From Marinobacter sediminum (lineage in GTDB: Bacteria > Pseudomonadota > Gammaproteobacteria > Pseudomonadales > Oleiphilaceae), in assembly GCF_016820575.1 (NCBI RefSeq), contig NZ_JAEMQH010000002.1, positions 1,237,305 through 1,301,304 on the forward strand: 64,000 bases of DNA, written 5' to 3'. Every line of letters starts with the position of its first letter. Position 1 is the stretch's first letter. Below the pieces are notes generated by a model. The model saw only the letters and a list, made by a program, of their open reading frames with translations. It did not search any database and was not told the origin of the DNA. A program made the position numbers and the translations under genes. Below, one piece after another: positions 24,359-33,624 of the stretch.

Positions 24359-24793
24359 TTAGTCTTCGAGGAGAAAGTGCGCCCGAGCCGTGGCAATGGG
24401 CTGAGCACGGGATTTCTGCCAGGCGGTGACCATCACATTCGCAACACGGTTACCCTGTCGGGTAAGCCGGCATTCGGCGTAAGTTTCGCGGTTCAGGCCT
24501 GCCCGCAGGTAATCCAGGGAGAAGTCGACGATACGCGGCATTCGCATGCTGTCCTGGGACATCATCAGGTAGATCGCGGCCGAGAGTTCCATGAACCCAC
24601 CGATGACCCCACCATGAATGGCAGGCAGGATGGGATTGCCGATATTTTCCTCTTTCTTAGGCAGGCGGAAAATCAGGTCGTCACCGAACTGATCGCACTC
24701 CAGACCAATGAAGGTGGCATAAGGGATACTCTCCAAAAAACGGGTGAAATCCCCGGTTTCACGGGTGTGACGATAGATCTCCGGATCGGTCAT
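24359..24793 (-). CDS. PaaI family thioesterase (second gene of a pair)
   Basis: 144 residues with the hotdog fold of PaaI-type acyl-CoA thioesterases: PILPAIHGGVIGGFMELSAA is the signature helix, and RIVDFSLDYLRAGLNRETYA is the following strand pair. It probably hydrolyses an aromatic or medium-chain acyl-CoA; the substrate is not readable from sequence. Its ATG overlaps the stop of the upstream thioesterase gene by 4 bp, so the two are translationally coupled and could form a heteromer. Confidence 0.85.
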   Translation of the reverse strand: MTDPEIYRHTRETGDFTRFLESIPYATFIGLECDQFGDDLIFRLPKKEENIGNPILPAIHGGVIGGFMELSAAIYLMMSQDSMRMPRIVDFSLDYLRAGLNRETYAECRLTRQGNRVANVMVTAWQKSRAQPIATARAHFLLED

Positions 24794-25290
24794 TGGGCAC
24801 CTCCGGTAATCAGGTCACGGTAATGCTTCGGCGTTGCTTCCTGGCCAATGCGCATGAAAGTACCCACGCAGTTGGCAATGGTCTCAATTTCGTTCAGTTC
24901 AGCACCGCCCTGCTCGTCGCACTTCTGGTAGGCCTCACACCGGGTAAAAATGATGTTGCGGGTAACCTTGTAGGTTTCGGCGCGGGCGTAGACCGGCTTG
25001 TGGGGTGCTGCAGGGCGCATGTAATCCACCCGCAAATCCAGCGTTGGACACAGCTCGAACTCGTCCAGAGCGCACAGGATTACCGAGCCGGAGGTTGTGT
25101 CCATCAGGGTGGTAATGGCACCGCCATGGATAACGCCGGTATCCGGGTTACCAATAATACGATCGCTGTATGGCAGGCACAGCGTCAGGCTGCCTTCCCT
25201 GGCCTCAATTACCGACAGGCCAAGTTCCTTGGCCTGTTTCAGGGTGTCGATAAACCGGGCAACCCGGTCTAGTCGGATGTCGTCATTCAT
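24790..25290 (-). CDS. PaaI family thioesterase (first gene of a pair)
   Basis: 166 residues, hotdog fold. GNPDTGVIHGGAITTLMDTT carries the conserved HGG and the acidic residue on the central helix (Asp in the sequence LMDTTSG); LDLRVDYMRPAAPHKPVYAR follows. It differs from the downstream copy mainly by a longer N-terminal helix and a longer C-terminus. It overlaps the downstream gene by 4 bp and starts 26 bp after the DUF599 gene ends, so DUF599 and the two thioesterases may form one operon. Confidence 0.87.
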   Translation of the reverse strand: MNDDIRLDRVARFIDTLKQAKELGLSVIEAREGSLTLCLPYSDRIIGNPDTGVIHGGAITTLMDTTSGSVILCALDEFELCPTLDLRVDYMRPAAPHKPVYARAETYKVTRNIIFTRCEAYQKCDEQGGAELNEIETIANCVGTFMRIGQEATPKHYRDLITGGAQ

Positions 25291-25316
25291 TGAGAGCGAA
25301 CCTGTGGATCAAAGAT

Positions 25317-26048
25317 TTATTTGGGTGTTTTCTCGGCTTTGGCTGGCGCTTCTTCGTCAAACACCTTCCCGGAACGCAAAGCGCCGAGGGCGTCAGAGCA
25401 GAACTCCCGCCGATACAGAACCACCACCACCAGTGTGGACCCGGCAATGAAGACCAGCGGGTGTATAAACCAACCGACAACCGCCATGGCGTAATAGTAG
25501 GATCTCAAGCCAAGGTTGAAAGCGTCGCCAGCCAGGTTGCAGACATTGCCCGCACTGCGCGCGAAGGCCTCGCGCCCGGCAGGGCTGGTCTTGGTGTCGT
25601 CCGGTGGCGGCGCGCTGCCCACCATCACGGACACGAAGTTGTACATCCGCATGGACCAGGTGAACTTGAAGAAAGCGTAGATGAACACCACCAGCAACAG
25701 CACCATCCGGAGCTCCCAGATTTCACGGCTGGGCAAGGTGCCGAATGGCAGGGTGCTGAATACCTCCATCACTTCCTGGGTATAACCCAGGGCGGTGATG
25801 ATACCCGCCAGGATCAGAAGACAACTGGACGCGAAAAAGGCACCATTACGCTCAAGGTTACCCACCACCGAAGCATCTGCGATGCGGTTTTCACGGCGTA
25901 GCATCACACGCATCCAGTCTTCCCGATACATATCCAGCGTATTAGAAAGGCACGGACGGTCACTTGCCCGACGCCGGGAGTACACGGTGTACCCCAGCCA
26001 GCAGGTCAGAAACCAGAGCAACGCAATTACTTCGAGAATATTACCCAT
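25317..26048 (-). CDS. DUF599 family membrane protein
   Basis: 243 residues with four predicted membrane segments: ILEVIALLWFLTCWLGYTVY, a second near ASSCLLILAGIITALGY, a third in MVLLLVVFIYAFFKFTW, and a fourth in VVGWFIHPLVFIAGSTLVVV. The family pattern is clear, including the motif RENRIADASVVGNLERNGAF and NLAGDAFNLGLRSYYYA. The function of the family is unknown. ATG at 26048 is chosen over an in-frame start at 26075, which lacks a better ribosome site. The C-terminus is charged and cytoplasmic by the positive-inside rule. Confidence 0.85.
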   Translation of the reverse strand: MGNILEVIALLWFLTCWLGYTVYSRRRASDRPCLSNTLDMYREDWMRVMLRRENRIADASVVGNLERNGAFFASSCLLILAGIITALGYTQEVMEVFSTLPFGTLPSREIWELRMVLLLVVFIYAFFKFTWSMRMYNFVSVMVGSAPPPDDTKTSPAGREAFARSAGNVCNLAGDAFNLGLRSYYYAMAVVGWFIHPLVFIAGSTLVVVVLYRREFCSDALGALRSGKVFDEEAPAKAEKTPK

Positions 26049-26250
26049 AGGCCGCCTTTGGTAGAAAATGCACAATCAAATGGTGCTGGAACAGGCACTT
26101 ATAATACGCTAAGGGCCTTTACGTCACCAGAACGACGGGGGATTTTCAGGCCGCCCCAGCCATGCAATCATGTAGCTAACGTGAAGGACACGATGAGGCG
26201 ATAAGACTCCGATCTGTCCGCCTGGAAGCCATTCAAAAAGGGAGTTTCGT

Positions 26251-27528
26251 GTGAATCAGTACCTCTTGCAACGCTGCATCGCCCCGGTAGTGGTGGCGCT
26301 GTCGCTGACCGCTTGTTCGGTCAATCCGGTTACCGGTGAAAAACAGTTATCGCTGATCCCGGAAAGCCAGGAACTGTCCATGGGCGCGGAGCAATACACC
26401 CCGACCCAGCAAACCCAGGGTGGTCAGTTCTACATGGATCCGGAACTCGCTCTTTATGTTCGCGAGGTTGGCCAGAAACTGGCGGAGGTCAGTGACCGGC
26501 CGGATTTGCCCTATGAGTTTGTAGTGCTGAACAGCAGCACGCCGAATGCCTGGGCGCTGCCCGGCGGTAAAATTGCCATTAACCGGGGCCTGCTGACCAA
26601 GTTGGACGACGAAGCACAGCTGGCCTCCGTCCTCGGCCATGAAATTGTCCATGCCGCTGCCCGTCACAGTGTTCAACGTATGCAGCAAAGCATGTTGATC
26701 AGCGCCGGCGTTGCCGGCCTGGGCTTTGCCCTGTCCGACAATGAGTGGGCTGGCGTGCTGATGGGCGGTGCGGCGCTGGGCGCCCAACTAGCGCTGGCGC
26801 AGTACAGCCAGTCGGACGAACTTGAGTCCGACTACTACGGCATCCTGTATATGAAAAAGGCGGGCTACGACCCCACCGCCGCGGTTGAACTGCAGCAGCT
26901 GTTCCTCGAGCTGTCAGAAGGTCGTGATAGCAGCTTCATTCAAGGCATGTTTGCCACACACCCGCCGTCAGCAAAACGGGTTCAGCGAAATCGGGAACTG
27001 GTCGACGAGATTGGAGTTGGCGGCTATCGGGGCGAGGATGTCTACGAGCGCAAGCTGGCGACCCTCCGCAAACTCCAGCCTGCCTATGACGCCCACGACG
27101 AGGCCCTCAAACTGGCCTCGGACGGCAATATGGACGCAGCCCTGAAAAAGGTCAACGAGGCCATTCGACTGGCCCCGGATGAGGCCATGTTCTATACCCT
27201 GCGCGGCCGGATCTACAACGAGCAGGAGAAGCTGCAACAAGCCTCAGACGATTTCGACAAGGCTGTATCGCTGTACCCGGAAATGTTCGTGTATAGGATC
27301 TATAACGGTCTGAATGCGTTGGAGCTGAACAACCTCGATAAGGCCCGCACTAACCTTGAGCGCGCCAACCAGGTGGTACCCACTTCTATCGCTTACCTGC
27401 GCCTGGGCGACATCGCCGCGCGGCAGAACCGCCGGGACGAGGCCATCGCCTATTACGGCAAGGCAGCCGAAGCAGGCGGTGAGATCGCCAAGGAAGCCCA
27501 GCAGAAACTCGAGGCGCTCAGAAACTAG
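26251..27528 (+). CDS. M48 family metalloprotease lipoprotein with TPR repeats (BepA/YfgC-like)
   Basis: 425 residues. The signal ends in the lipobox SLTAC with Cys22, so the protein is anchored facing the periplasm. The M48 peptidase domain has the zinc motif HEIVH at 130-134 and the third ligand in the stretch SDELESDYYGI. The C-terminal third (about residues 290-420) has tetratricopeptide repeats. This layout matches periplasmic quality-control proteases such as BepA, which act on outer-membrane proteins. The start is GTG, justified by AAGGGAG upstream and by the signal peptide. An intrinsic terminator follows. Confidence 0.92.
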   Translation: MNQYLLQRCIAPVVVALSLTACSVNPVTGEKQLSLIPESQELSMGAEQYTPTQQTQGGQFYMDPELALYVREVGQKLAEVSDRPDLPYEFVVLNSSTPNAWALPGGKIAINRGLLTKLDDEAQLASVLGHEIVHAAARHSVQRMQQSMLISAGVAGLGFALSDNEWAGVLMGGAALGAQLALAQYSQSDELESDYYGILYMKKAGYDPTAAVELQQLFLELSEGRDSSFIQGMFATHPPSAKRVQRNRELVDEIGVGGYRGEDVYERKLATLRKLQPAYDAHDEALKLASDGNMDAALKKVNEAIRLAPDEAMFYTLRGRIYNEQEKLQQASDDFDKAVSLYPEMFVYRIYNGLNALELNNLDKARTNLERANQVVPTSIAYLRLGDIAARQNRRDEAIAYYGKAAEAGGEIAKEAQQKLEALRN

Positions 27529-27556
27529 GCCCCAAATTGAACGAAACGAATTGAGC

Positions 27557-27595
27557 AAAAAGAGCCGACGGAGCCCCTCCGCCGGCTCTTTTTTT
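27557..27595 (+). terminator. Rho-independent terminator after the M48 protease gene
   Basis: AAAAAGAGCCGACGGAG and CTCCGCCGGCTCTTTTTTT form a long stem with one bulge or mismatch, loop CCC, ending in seven T. Confidence 0.9.
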
Positions 27596-27700
27596 ACGGT
27601 TTCTCCATGAGTTGACCGCACTGACGCCCATTACCTGTCATCACTACATTGACTTTTAGAGCAATAACTCTAAAAATCAGATTACACAAACAACAAGTGG

Positions 27701-28255
27701 ATGGCAGCAATGCTGGCGAAACGTATCCAACCAATGGTATCCCAGGCTCGACGCCTGTATGTCGAGCTGATGTTCCAGGTAATGGGACGGGCCCTTCAGG
27801 CCGTGAGTGAAGTCGATGATGCAGTAAAAAAAGAGACCCAGGCCCTGCCAGCGGGTTTCCTTTTCGAAATGATGGTGATGCCGAACGGTCCGCGTCTGAT
27901 TGTGGAACATACCGGTCTGGGACGCCTTCATTACCACGGCGCCTCTGCGCCCCGACCGGTCGATCTGTCGATTCAGTTCAAGCACATCGCCCACGCCTTT
28001 CTGGTTCTGTCGTTTCAGGAGAAGACGGCGGTGGCCTTTGCCAATGACCGAATGCTGGTAGACGGCGACATCAGTTACGCCGTGCGCATGACCCGTGTGC
28101 TGAACCGGCTGGAATCGTTCATTCTGCCCAAACTCATTGCCGAACGAGCAGTCAAGGAATACCCCAGCAATCTGCACCTGCCGCACAAGCTGATCAGTGC
28201 AGTGCGAATCTACCTGAAAGTTGCCACTAATTTTGTTGAGACGGTGAGAGCGTAA
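27701..28255 (+). CDS. Unknown protein coupled to an alcohol dehydrogenase gene; possibly SCP2-like
   Basis: 184 residues, soluble, no signal peptide. The C-terminal part (DLSIQFKHIAHAFLVLSFQE, then NDRMLVDGDISYAVRMTRVL) resembles the sterol-carrier SCP2 fold as seen in UbiJ-type proteins: a strand, a helix, then an RxxVxGD-like turn. This is a weak, by-eye similarity. Its TAA overlaps the ATG of the next gene, an iron-dependent alcohol dehydrogenase, so they are translationally coupled. A lipid- or alcohol-binding partner is a reasonable guess. The start is uncertain: ATG 27701 or ATG 27710, both with weak ribosome sites. Confidence 0.6.
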   Translation: MAAMLAKRIQPMVSQARRLYVELMFQVMGRALQAVSEVDDAVKKETQALPAGFLFEMMVMPNGPRLIVEHTGLGRLHYHGASAPRPVDLSIQFKHIAHAFLVLSFQEKTAVAFANDRMLVDGDISYAVRMTRVLNRLESFILPKLIAERAVKEYPSNLHLPHKLISAVRIYLKVATNFVETVRA

Positions 28256-29442
28256 TGACCCAAAAATATTATGAGTTCTTCTGCCCGGTCAAAGTCATCG
28301 CCGGCAAATCCGCCCTTGAGCACATTCCCTACGAGCTCACGGGTCTGGCCGCAAAGCGGCCAATGATCGTGACCGACAAGGGCGTTCGGGCAGCGGGCTT
28401 GCTGGATCCGGTCATCGCCGCCTGTGAAGAGAGTGGTCTGGAGATCGTCACCATTTACGATGACGTGCCGCCGGATTCCTCCACAACCGTAGTTCGGGAC
28501 ATCGCCGGCATCTATCGCCAGGAAAAGTGCGACTCGATCATCGCCGTAGGCGGCGGCTCTGCCATCGATACTGGCAAGGCCGTAAACATTCTGGTATCTG
28601 AGGGTGGCGATGACATCGCCAAGTACAGCGGTGCCGGTGTTATCAAACACCCGCTGAAGCCGTTCTTCGTGGTGCCCACCACTGCCGGCACCGGGTCTGA
28701 GGTAACTTCCGTTGCCGTCATCACCGACGAAGCCAAGGGCGTGAAACTGCCCTTCACGTCGTCGTTCCTGCTGCCCAATGCGGCCATCATTGATCCCCGC
28801 ATGACCCTGACCCTGCCACCGCACATCACCGCCGCAACCGCCATGGACGCCATGACCCATGCCGTTGAGGCGTTCACCTGCATGGCCAAGAATCCGCTCA
28901 GCGATGCCTATGCCACCGCTGCCGTGAAGAAAGTCAGTCGGTCGCTGCTGTCCGTCATGGACAACCCGAAAGACGTGGATGGCCGACTCGAACTTGCCCA
29001 GGCGTCCACCATGGCCGGCATTGCCTTCTCCAACTCCATGGTTGGTCTGGTGCACGCCTTGGGCCACGCGACCGGCGCTATCTGCCACCTGCCCCACGGC
29101 CTGTGCATGAGTCTTTACCTGCCGTACGTGCTCGAGTACAACCTCGAGACCATACGCGAACCGCTGGGCGACTTACTGCTGTCACTCGAGGGCCCTGAGG
29201 TGTTCTCGGCAACGCCAGCAGCCCGCCGGGCCGAAGCCAGCATCTCGGCGCTGCGCAAGCTGCGGGACCAACTGCACAAGCGCTGCCAGTTGCCCCGCAC
29301 ACTCAAGGAAACCGGTAAGGTCTCCGAAGACCAACGAAACCAGATTGCAGAGATGGCCCTGGACGACGGTGCCATCATGTTCAATCCAAAAGAAGTTTCC
29401 CTGGAGGACGCCCGAGCGGTATTGCAACGGGCCTGGGCCTAA
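28255..29442 (+). CDS. Iron-containing (group III) alcohol dehydrogenase
   Basis: 395 residues. NAD(P)-dependent oxidation of alcohols or reduction of aldehydes. The coenzyme loop is VGGGSAIDTGKAV. The TTAGTGSEVT segment contacts the phosphate, and the metal ligands Asp/His/His/His fall in DAMTHAVEAF and GLVHALGHATGAICHLPHG. The start region EFFCPVKVIAGKSALE matches medium/long-chain alcohol dehydrogenases of hydrocarbon degraders. It overlaps the upstream gene by one base (TAATG). The preferred substrate cannot be read from sequence. Confidence 0.92.
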   Translation: MTQKYYEFFCPVKVIAGKSALEHIPYELTGLAAKRPMIVTDKGVRAAGLLDPVIAACEESGLEIVTIYDDVPPDSSTTVVRDIAGIYRQEKCDSIIAVGGGSAIDTGKAVNILVSEGGDDIAKYSGAGVIKHPLKPFFVVPTTAGTGSEVTSVAVITDEAKGVKLPFTSSFLLPNAAIIDPRMTLTLPPHITAATAMDAMTHAVEAFTCMAKNPLSDAYATAAVKKVSRSLLSVMDNPKDVDGRLELAQASTMAGIAFSNSMVGLVHALGHATGAICHLPHGLCMSLYLPYVLEYNLETIREPLGDLLLSLEGPEVFSATPAARRAEASISALRKLRDQLHKRCQLPRTLKETGKVSEDQRNQIAEMALDDGAIMFNPKEVSLEDARAVLQRAWA

Positions 29443-29570
29443 TCTCCTCCCGCCAGGGGCCTTATCCGGTCCCTGGCTCCCTATCATTGAAGTTTCCCCG
29501 CAAAAACGTGACACTGATTCCTACACTGGCAGGACGGCCGGACACTTTCCAGTAACAAGGGTCCAGCATA

Positions 29571-30347
29571 ATGATGAGAAATCGGTCGAACCGACTGGCC
29601 TATTTCCCACAACTGGTTATTACCTTCGTGTGGGTCTTGGCCCTCAGCTTTAACACCAGCGCGGCCTCACATCAGAAAACCTTCCGCTTCAACGTTTCTC
29701 CTAACGGCTATCCACCGTACCTGATTGTTGAGCAGGAACAGCCTTCCGGAATTATTTGGGATGTCGTCTCACTGATTGGTCAGCGACTAAACTATAACGT
29801 CGTGCCCAAAAAAGTACCCAGAAAGCGCGTCGACCAGATGTTGCTGGACGGGGTGATAGACGGAACCTCACGAGCCCGTGAGTGGACCGAAAACCCCAAC
29901 CGTTTCCTGTTCACCGATTCGGTGGTGCCCATTGAAGAAGTGTTCTTTGTGCCCAGGGAATCGAAGCTGGAATACCGATCCCCGCAAGATCTTTATTCGA
30001 AAACCGTGGTGACCCACCTGGGCTATCACTATCCGGAACTTCAGGTTCATTTTGATGCGGGAAACATCCGCCGTTTCGATGTTCCCAAGGATCAGGACAT
30101 GTTTACTTTTGTCCTTCACGGAGACCGGTTTGACGCCGCTGTCGCCGACCGGCTAGTAGGCCAGTGGATACTTAAAAAACAAGGTCTTCAGGACCAATTC
30201 CGGAGCACTCGCCGGGGCATTAGCCAGGTTGATTTTCGGATCATGCTGCGGAAAGACTCGAAAGCGTTTGTTGATGCCTTCAATGCAGAGTTAAAGAGCA
30301 TCCGCGAGAACGGCGAACTGGACGCCATCCTCGCGAAATATCGCTAG
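29571..30347 (+). CDS. Periplasmic solute-binding protein, SBP_bac_3 family
   Basis: 258 residues with an N-terminal signal peptide (cleavage near NTSAAS). The mature start FNVSPNGYPPYLIVEQEQPS followed by GIIWDVVSLIGQRLNY is the family 3 solute-binding fold, usually for amino acids or polar ligands. No permease or ATPase gene is next to it, so it is an orphan. In such cases the protein often acts as a sensor or enzyme-like paralogue and not in transport. It starts about 130 bp after the alcohol dehydrogenase with a hairpin (CCAGGG/CCCTGG, no T-run) between them. Confidence 0.85.
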   Translation: MMRNRSNRLAYFPQLVITFVWVLALSFNTSAASHQKTFRFNVSPNGYPPYLIVEQEQPSGIIWDVVSLIGQRLNYNVVPKKVPRKRVDQMLLDGVIDGTSRAREWTENPNRFLFTDSVVPIEEVFFVPRESKLEYRSPQDLYSKTVVTHLGYHYPELQVHFDAGNIRRFDVPKDQDMFTFVLHGDRFDAAVADRLVGQWILKKQGLQDQFRSTRRGISQVDFRIMLRKDSKAFVDAFNAELKSIRENGELDAILAKYR

Positions 30348-30355
30348 CCTGCCGA

Positions 30356-32842
30356 TTACTCCAGCCGACGAAGCAACAACATCGGCGACACATTCAGCAC
30401 CGGGCGCAATTGCCAACGGCCAAAGAACGCCAGCACCAGGGCGCTGATCAGCGGCACCGGCAAGACCACCTGCCAGTGCCAGCTGAATGAGCCCTCAAAC
30501 ATCCGGAACTGCAACGCCCAGACCGCGACTTCCGCGGCCGCGACACCCAACACCCCGGCGAAACCACCCAGCAGGGCAAACTCCAGCATCGTACTGCGCA
30601 CCAACAACGACTGCCGGCCGCCCAAGGTCCGAAGCAAGGCCCCCTCTCTCTGCCGGTCATGCAGGGTGGCACTCACCACGGCCGCCATCACCACCAGTGC
30701 CGCAGCCAGAATCAGAGCCAGTATCGCCTCGATGGCCTGAGTGACTTGGCGAACGATCTGCTGGATGCGGTCAATGATGTGATCAATCTCCAGCACCGAA
30801 ATGGTCGGGAAGCTCCTGGAGAACGCATTCAATGCCGTCTTCTCATCCGACGGCAGATAGAAACTGGTGATCCAGGTGGCCGGCATGTCGGTCAGGCCGC
30901 CATCCGGAGGAAACGCCATGTAAAAATTGGGCTTCATGCTATCCCATTGCACGGTGCGGATGCTGGTAACCGGTTCCGTTACTTTTTCCGAGCCGATGGT
31001 GAACGTCAACCGATCACCCAGAGCCAGACCCAGTTTCTCCGCCAATTCGGCTTCAACAGAAACCCCATCAACGTCACCTTGGCCAAACCACTGGCCCTGC
31101 ACGATCTCGTTATCCTCAGGCAACGCCGACATCCAGGTCAGGTTCAGTTCACGGTTAAGGGCGCCAATTCGCTCATCCTTGCTGACCGCTTCCTTGACCG
31201 GCTCGCCATTGAGCTCGGTCAATCGGCCCCTCACCATAGGGTATAACTGGTTTAGCGGTTGTCCGCGCTCCTGCCAGAACGCACCAACCTCTTCCACGGC
31301 ATCCGGCGCGATGTTGATCAGGAAATGGTTGGGGGCGTTTTCCGGCAGTTGCGCCTGCCAGTCGTTCAGTAACGATGTGCGCACCAACACCAGGGTTGCC
31401 GCCAGCATCAGCGTCATGGCAAAAACGGCCATCTGCGACAGGCTGGCCCGACGGTGACGATACAAACCCACAAGTGCCAGGCGCCAGGCATTGCCGCCGC
31501 CCCGTACTTTGCGTAACAGGGCAACCAGAAGCCAACCCAGCAGTCCGAGCGCGCCCAACAGCAACGCAAGACCAGCTAACAGCGACACCACCAGGCTAAT
31601 CTCGCCGGCATACAGCCAAACCAGACCAAAAACCGCAAGGATGGCAATCGCTGCATCCGTCAAAGCACCACGTCCCGCCTCTCCGGGCTGGCTCCGAAGC
31701 ACTCGCATGGCCGGCACATCCCGCAGCCTGCGAATGGGGGGGTAGGCAAACGCAAACAGGGACACCAGCGCAGTCAACAACGCCGGGATCAGGGCCTGCG
31801 GCGACAGGTGGAATTCAACCGGTCGCTCCAACACCTCACTCAGCAATCGGGTAAGCAGCCAGAACAACGGCAGGGCCACCATCAAGCCGCCCACCACGCC
31901 AGTTACGCCCCACAGCACCAGTCGGCGCAGATAGAGTCGGCCAATGCCGCGGCTACGCACACCCAGGGTTTTCAGTAGCGCGACGGTGTCCCGCTGCGCC
32001 AGCGCGTATTGTCGGCTGGCCACCGCCACGGCCACGGCCGCAAGCAACACCGCAAGGCTGCCACCCAGTAACAAGAAGCGCTCAGCGCGTTCCAGGGACC
32101 GAGAGAAGGTCTCGCCATCGCGAACGCCCTCCCACTCGTGGCTGGGCTCCAGACGCGGCTCCAGCCATTGGTAATAGTCTTCAATAACCGTGTCGTCGCC
32201 GGCAAACAGGTACACATACTCGACCCGGCTGCCTTCCTGAATCACACCGGTAGAGGTCACGTCGTCGACGTGCATCATTACCCTTGGAGCCAGCGCCGAC
32301 AGCCGGAACCCTCCATCCGGTTCCCGCACCAGCAACGACGACACTTTGAGATTCCGGTTACCCACTTCCAGAGAATCGCCGATTTCCAGCTCCAACAGGC
32401 GCAGCAATCTCGGATTGATCCACACCTCGCCCGGTGGAGGCCCCGAGCGTACCAGCTCTCTGGGCTGCTCCGGAGCAGCCTGGGTTTCAATTTGGCCGCG
32501 CAGGGGGTATTCATCGCTGACCGCTTTCACCGAAACCAGCTGGAATCCGCCGGCGCCAAAAACCATGGTGGAAAACTCCACCATGCGACCGGTCTCAAGC
32601 CCACGAGACTGCGCCTCGGTGAGCCAGTCAGGCGGTATTTCCCGGCCATTTTCCGCCTCCAGCTGACGGTCTGCCGCCAAAAACGAACTTGCCGACGACA
32701 CCAGAGTGCGCTGCAACTGCGCCGCAAACAGCGCGATGGTGGCGACCGTGGCCACGGCAATGATGAGTGCTACCAGCACCACCCGTACGTCACGTTCGCG
32801 CCAGTCCCGGCGCACTGACATTAATTTCCGTGCAGCGGCCAT
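30356..32842 (-). CDS. ybbP: ABC transporter permease of the FtsX/MacB type, YbbP-like
   Basis: 828 residues with about ten membrane helices: one N-terminal, a first FtsX block around residues 265-480, and a second at the C-terminus (VTQAIEAILALILAAALVVM onward). A large periplasmic portion separates the blocks. This matches YbbP, a lipoprotein-transport-like permease of unclear substrate. Its start overlaps the end of the ATPase gene (TGATG), and both lie opposite tesA, the arrangement seen in E. coli and pseudomonads. Confidence 0.9.
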   Translation of the reverse strand: MAAARKLMSVRRDWRERDVRVVLVALIIAVATVATIALFAAQLQRTLVSSASSFLAADRQLEAENGREIPPDWLTEAQSRGLETGRMVEFSTMVFGAGGFQLVSVKAVSDEYPLRGQIETQAAPEQPRELVRSGPPPGEVWINPRLLRLLELEIGDSLEVGNRNLKVSSLLVREPDGGFRLSALAPRVMMHVDDVTSTGVIQEGSRVEYVYLFAGDDTVIEDYYQWLEPRLEPSHEWEGVRDGETFSRSLERAERFLLLGGSLAVLLAAVAVAVASRQYALAQRDTVALLKTLGVRSRGIGRLYLRRLVLWGVTGVVGGLMVALPLFWLLTRLLSEVLERPVEFHLSPQALIPALLTALVSLFAFAYPPIRRLRDVPAMRVLRSQPGEAGRGALTDAAIAILAVFGLVWLYAGEISLVVSLLAGLALLLGALGLLGWLLVALLRKVRGGGNAWRLALVGLYRHRRASLSQMAVFAMTLMLAATLVLVRTSLLNDWQAQLPENAPNHFLINIAPDAVEEVGAFWQERGQPLNQLYPMVRGRLTELNGEPVKEAVSKDERIGALNRELNLTWMSALPEDNEIVQGQWFGQGDVDGVSVEAELAEKLGLALGDRLTFTIGSEKVTEPVTSIRTVQWDSMKPNFYMAFPPDGGLTDMPATWITSFYLPSDEKTALNAFSRSFPTISVLEIDHIIDRIQQIVRQVTQAIEAILALILAAALVVMAAVVSATLHDRQREGALLRTLGGRQSLLVRSTMLEFALLGGFAGVLGVAAAEVAVWALQFRMFEGSFSWHWQVVLPVPLISALVLAFFGRWQLRPVLNVSPMLLLRRLE

Positions 32843-33570
32843 CAGTGGGTCAACTCCTCGACCGCCGACGGTTCAGTCAATACACCAGCCTCGATGTGGA
32901 ACTGACGACTGCAGCGCGCCGCGAGATGCTCATCGTGAGTAACCATCACCAGCGTAGTGCCCTGCTCCCGGTTCAGCTCCATCAACAGATCCGACACCGA
33001 TTGCCCGGTGCGGTTGTCCAGATTGCCGGTGGGTTCATCAGCGAACAGGATGGCAGGATCCGAGGCGAAGGCCCGCGCGATTGCGACTCGCTGCTGTTCT
33101 CCCCCGGACAGTTGCCGCGGGCTGTGATTAAGCCGTTCCCCCAACCCCACTCGCTCCAGCAGCTCACGCGCCCGGTCTTCGGGCGCCTCGGAGCCGGCCA
33201 GTTCCAGCGGCAGCATTACGTTCTCCAACGCAGACAGCGCCGGAAGCAGCTGGAACGACTGGAAGACAAACCCGACCCGATGGGCACGAAGCTTGGCGCG
33301 CTCGTCTTCCGACAACTGGCTGATCATGGCACCATCCAGCTCAACGGTGCCGTCGCTGGGCGTATCCAGCCCCGCCAGCAATCCCAGCAAGGTGGTTTTC
33401 CCGGAACCGGAGCGACCAACAATCGCCACCGATTCGCCGCGATTGATTTCCAGACTGACCCCCTGCAAGATCGTTAACGTATCGGTTTCCAGGCGAACCC
33501 GGTGCGTCAGGTTGTCGACCCGCAACATCGGTGCTGGACGGTCGGCTTTAACATTGGTCATCTGGTTCAC
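32842..33570 (-). CDS. ybbA: ABC transporter ATP-binding protein, YbbA-like
   Basis: 242 residues. Walker A GRSGSGKTT, signature LSGGEQQRVAIARA, Walker B ILFADEPTGNLD and the switch VTHDEH are all intact; the MacB/LolD-type sequence VFQSFQLLPALSALENVMLP is present. I place the start at GTG 33570 because GGGAG lies 5 bp upstream. ATG 33561 is also possible; a longer frame to 33630 would run into the divergent tesA start. It works with the downstream YbbP permease. Confidence 0.92.
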   Translation of the reverse strand: MNQMTNVKADRPAPMLRVDNLTHRVRLETDTLTILQGVSLEINRGESVAIVGRSGSGKTTLLGLLAGLDTPSDGTVELDGAMISQLSEDERAKLRAHRVGFVFQSFQLLPALSALENVMLPLELAGSEAPEDRARELLERVGLGERLNHSPRQLSGGEQQRVAIARAFASDPAILFADEPTGNLDNRTGQSVSDLLMELNREQGTTLVMVTHDEHLAARCSRQFHIEAGVLTEPSAVEELTH

Positions 33571-33624
33571 GGACACTCCCGATTCTGGGTTCAAATCAAC
33601 GGATTTAAGGTACTTAATTTGTTT

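Noticed and set aside
29452..29476. Hairpin after the alcohol dehydrogenase gene as terminator
   Set aside because: Stem CCAGGG/CCCTGG is short and no T-run follows.
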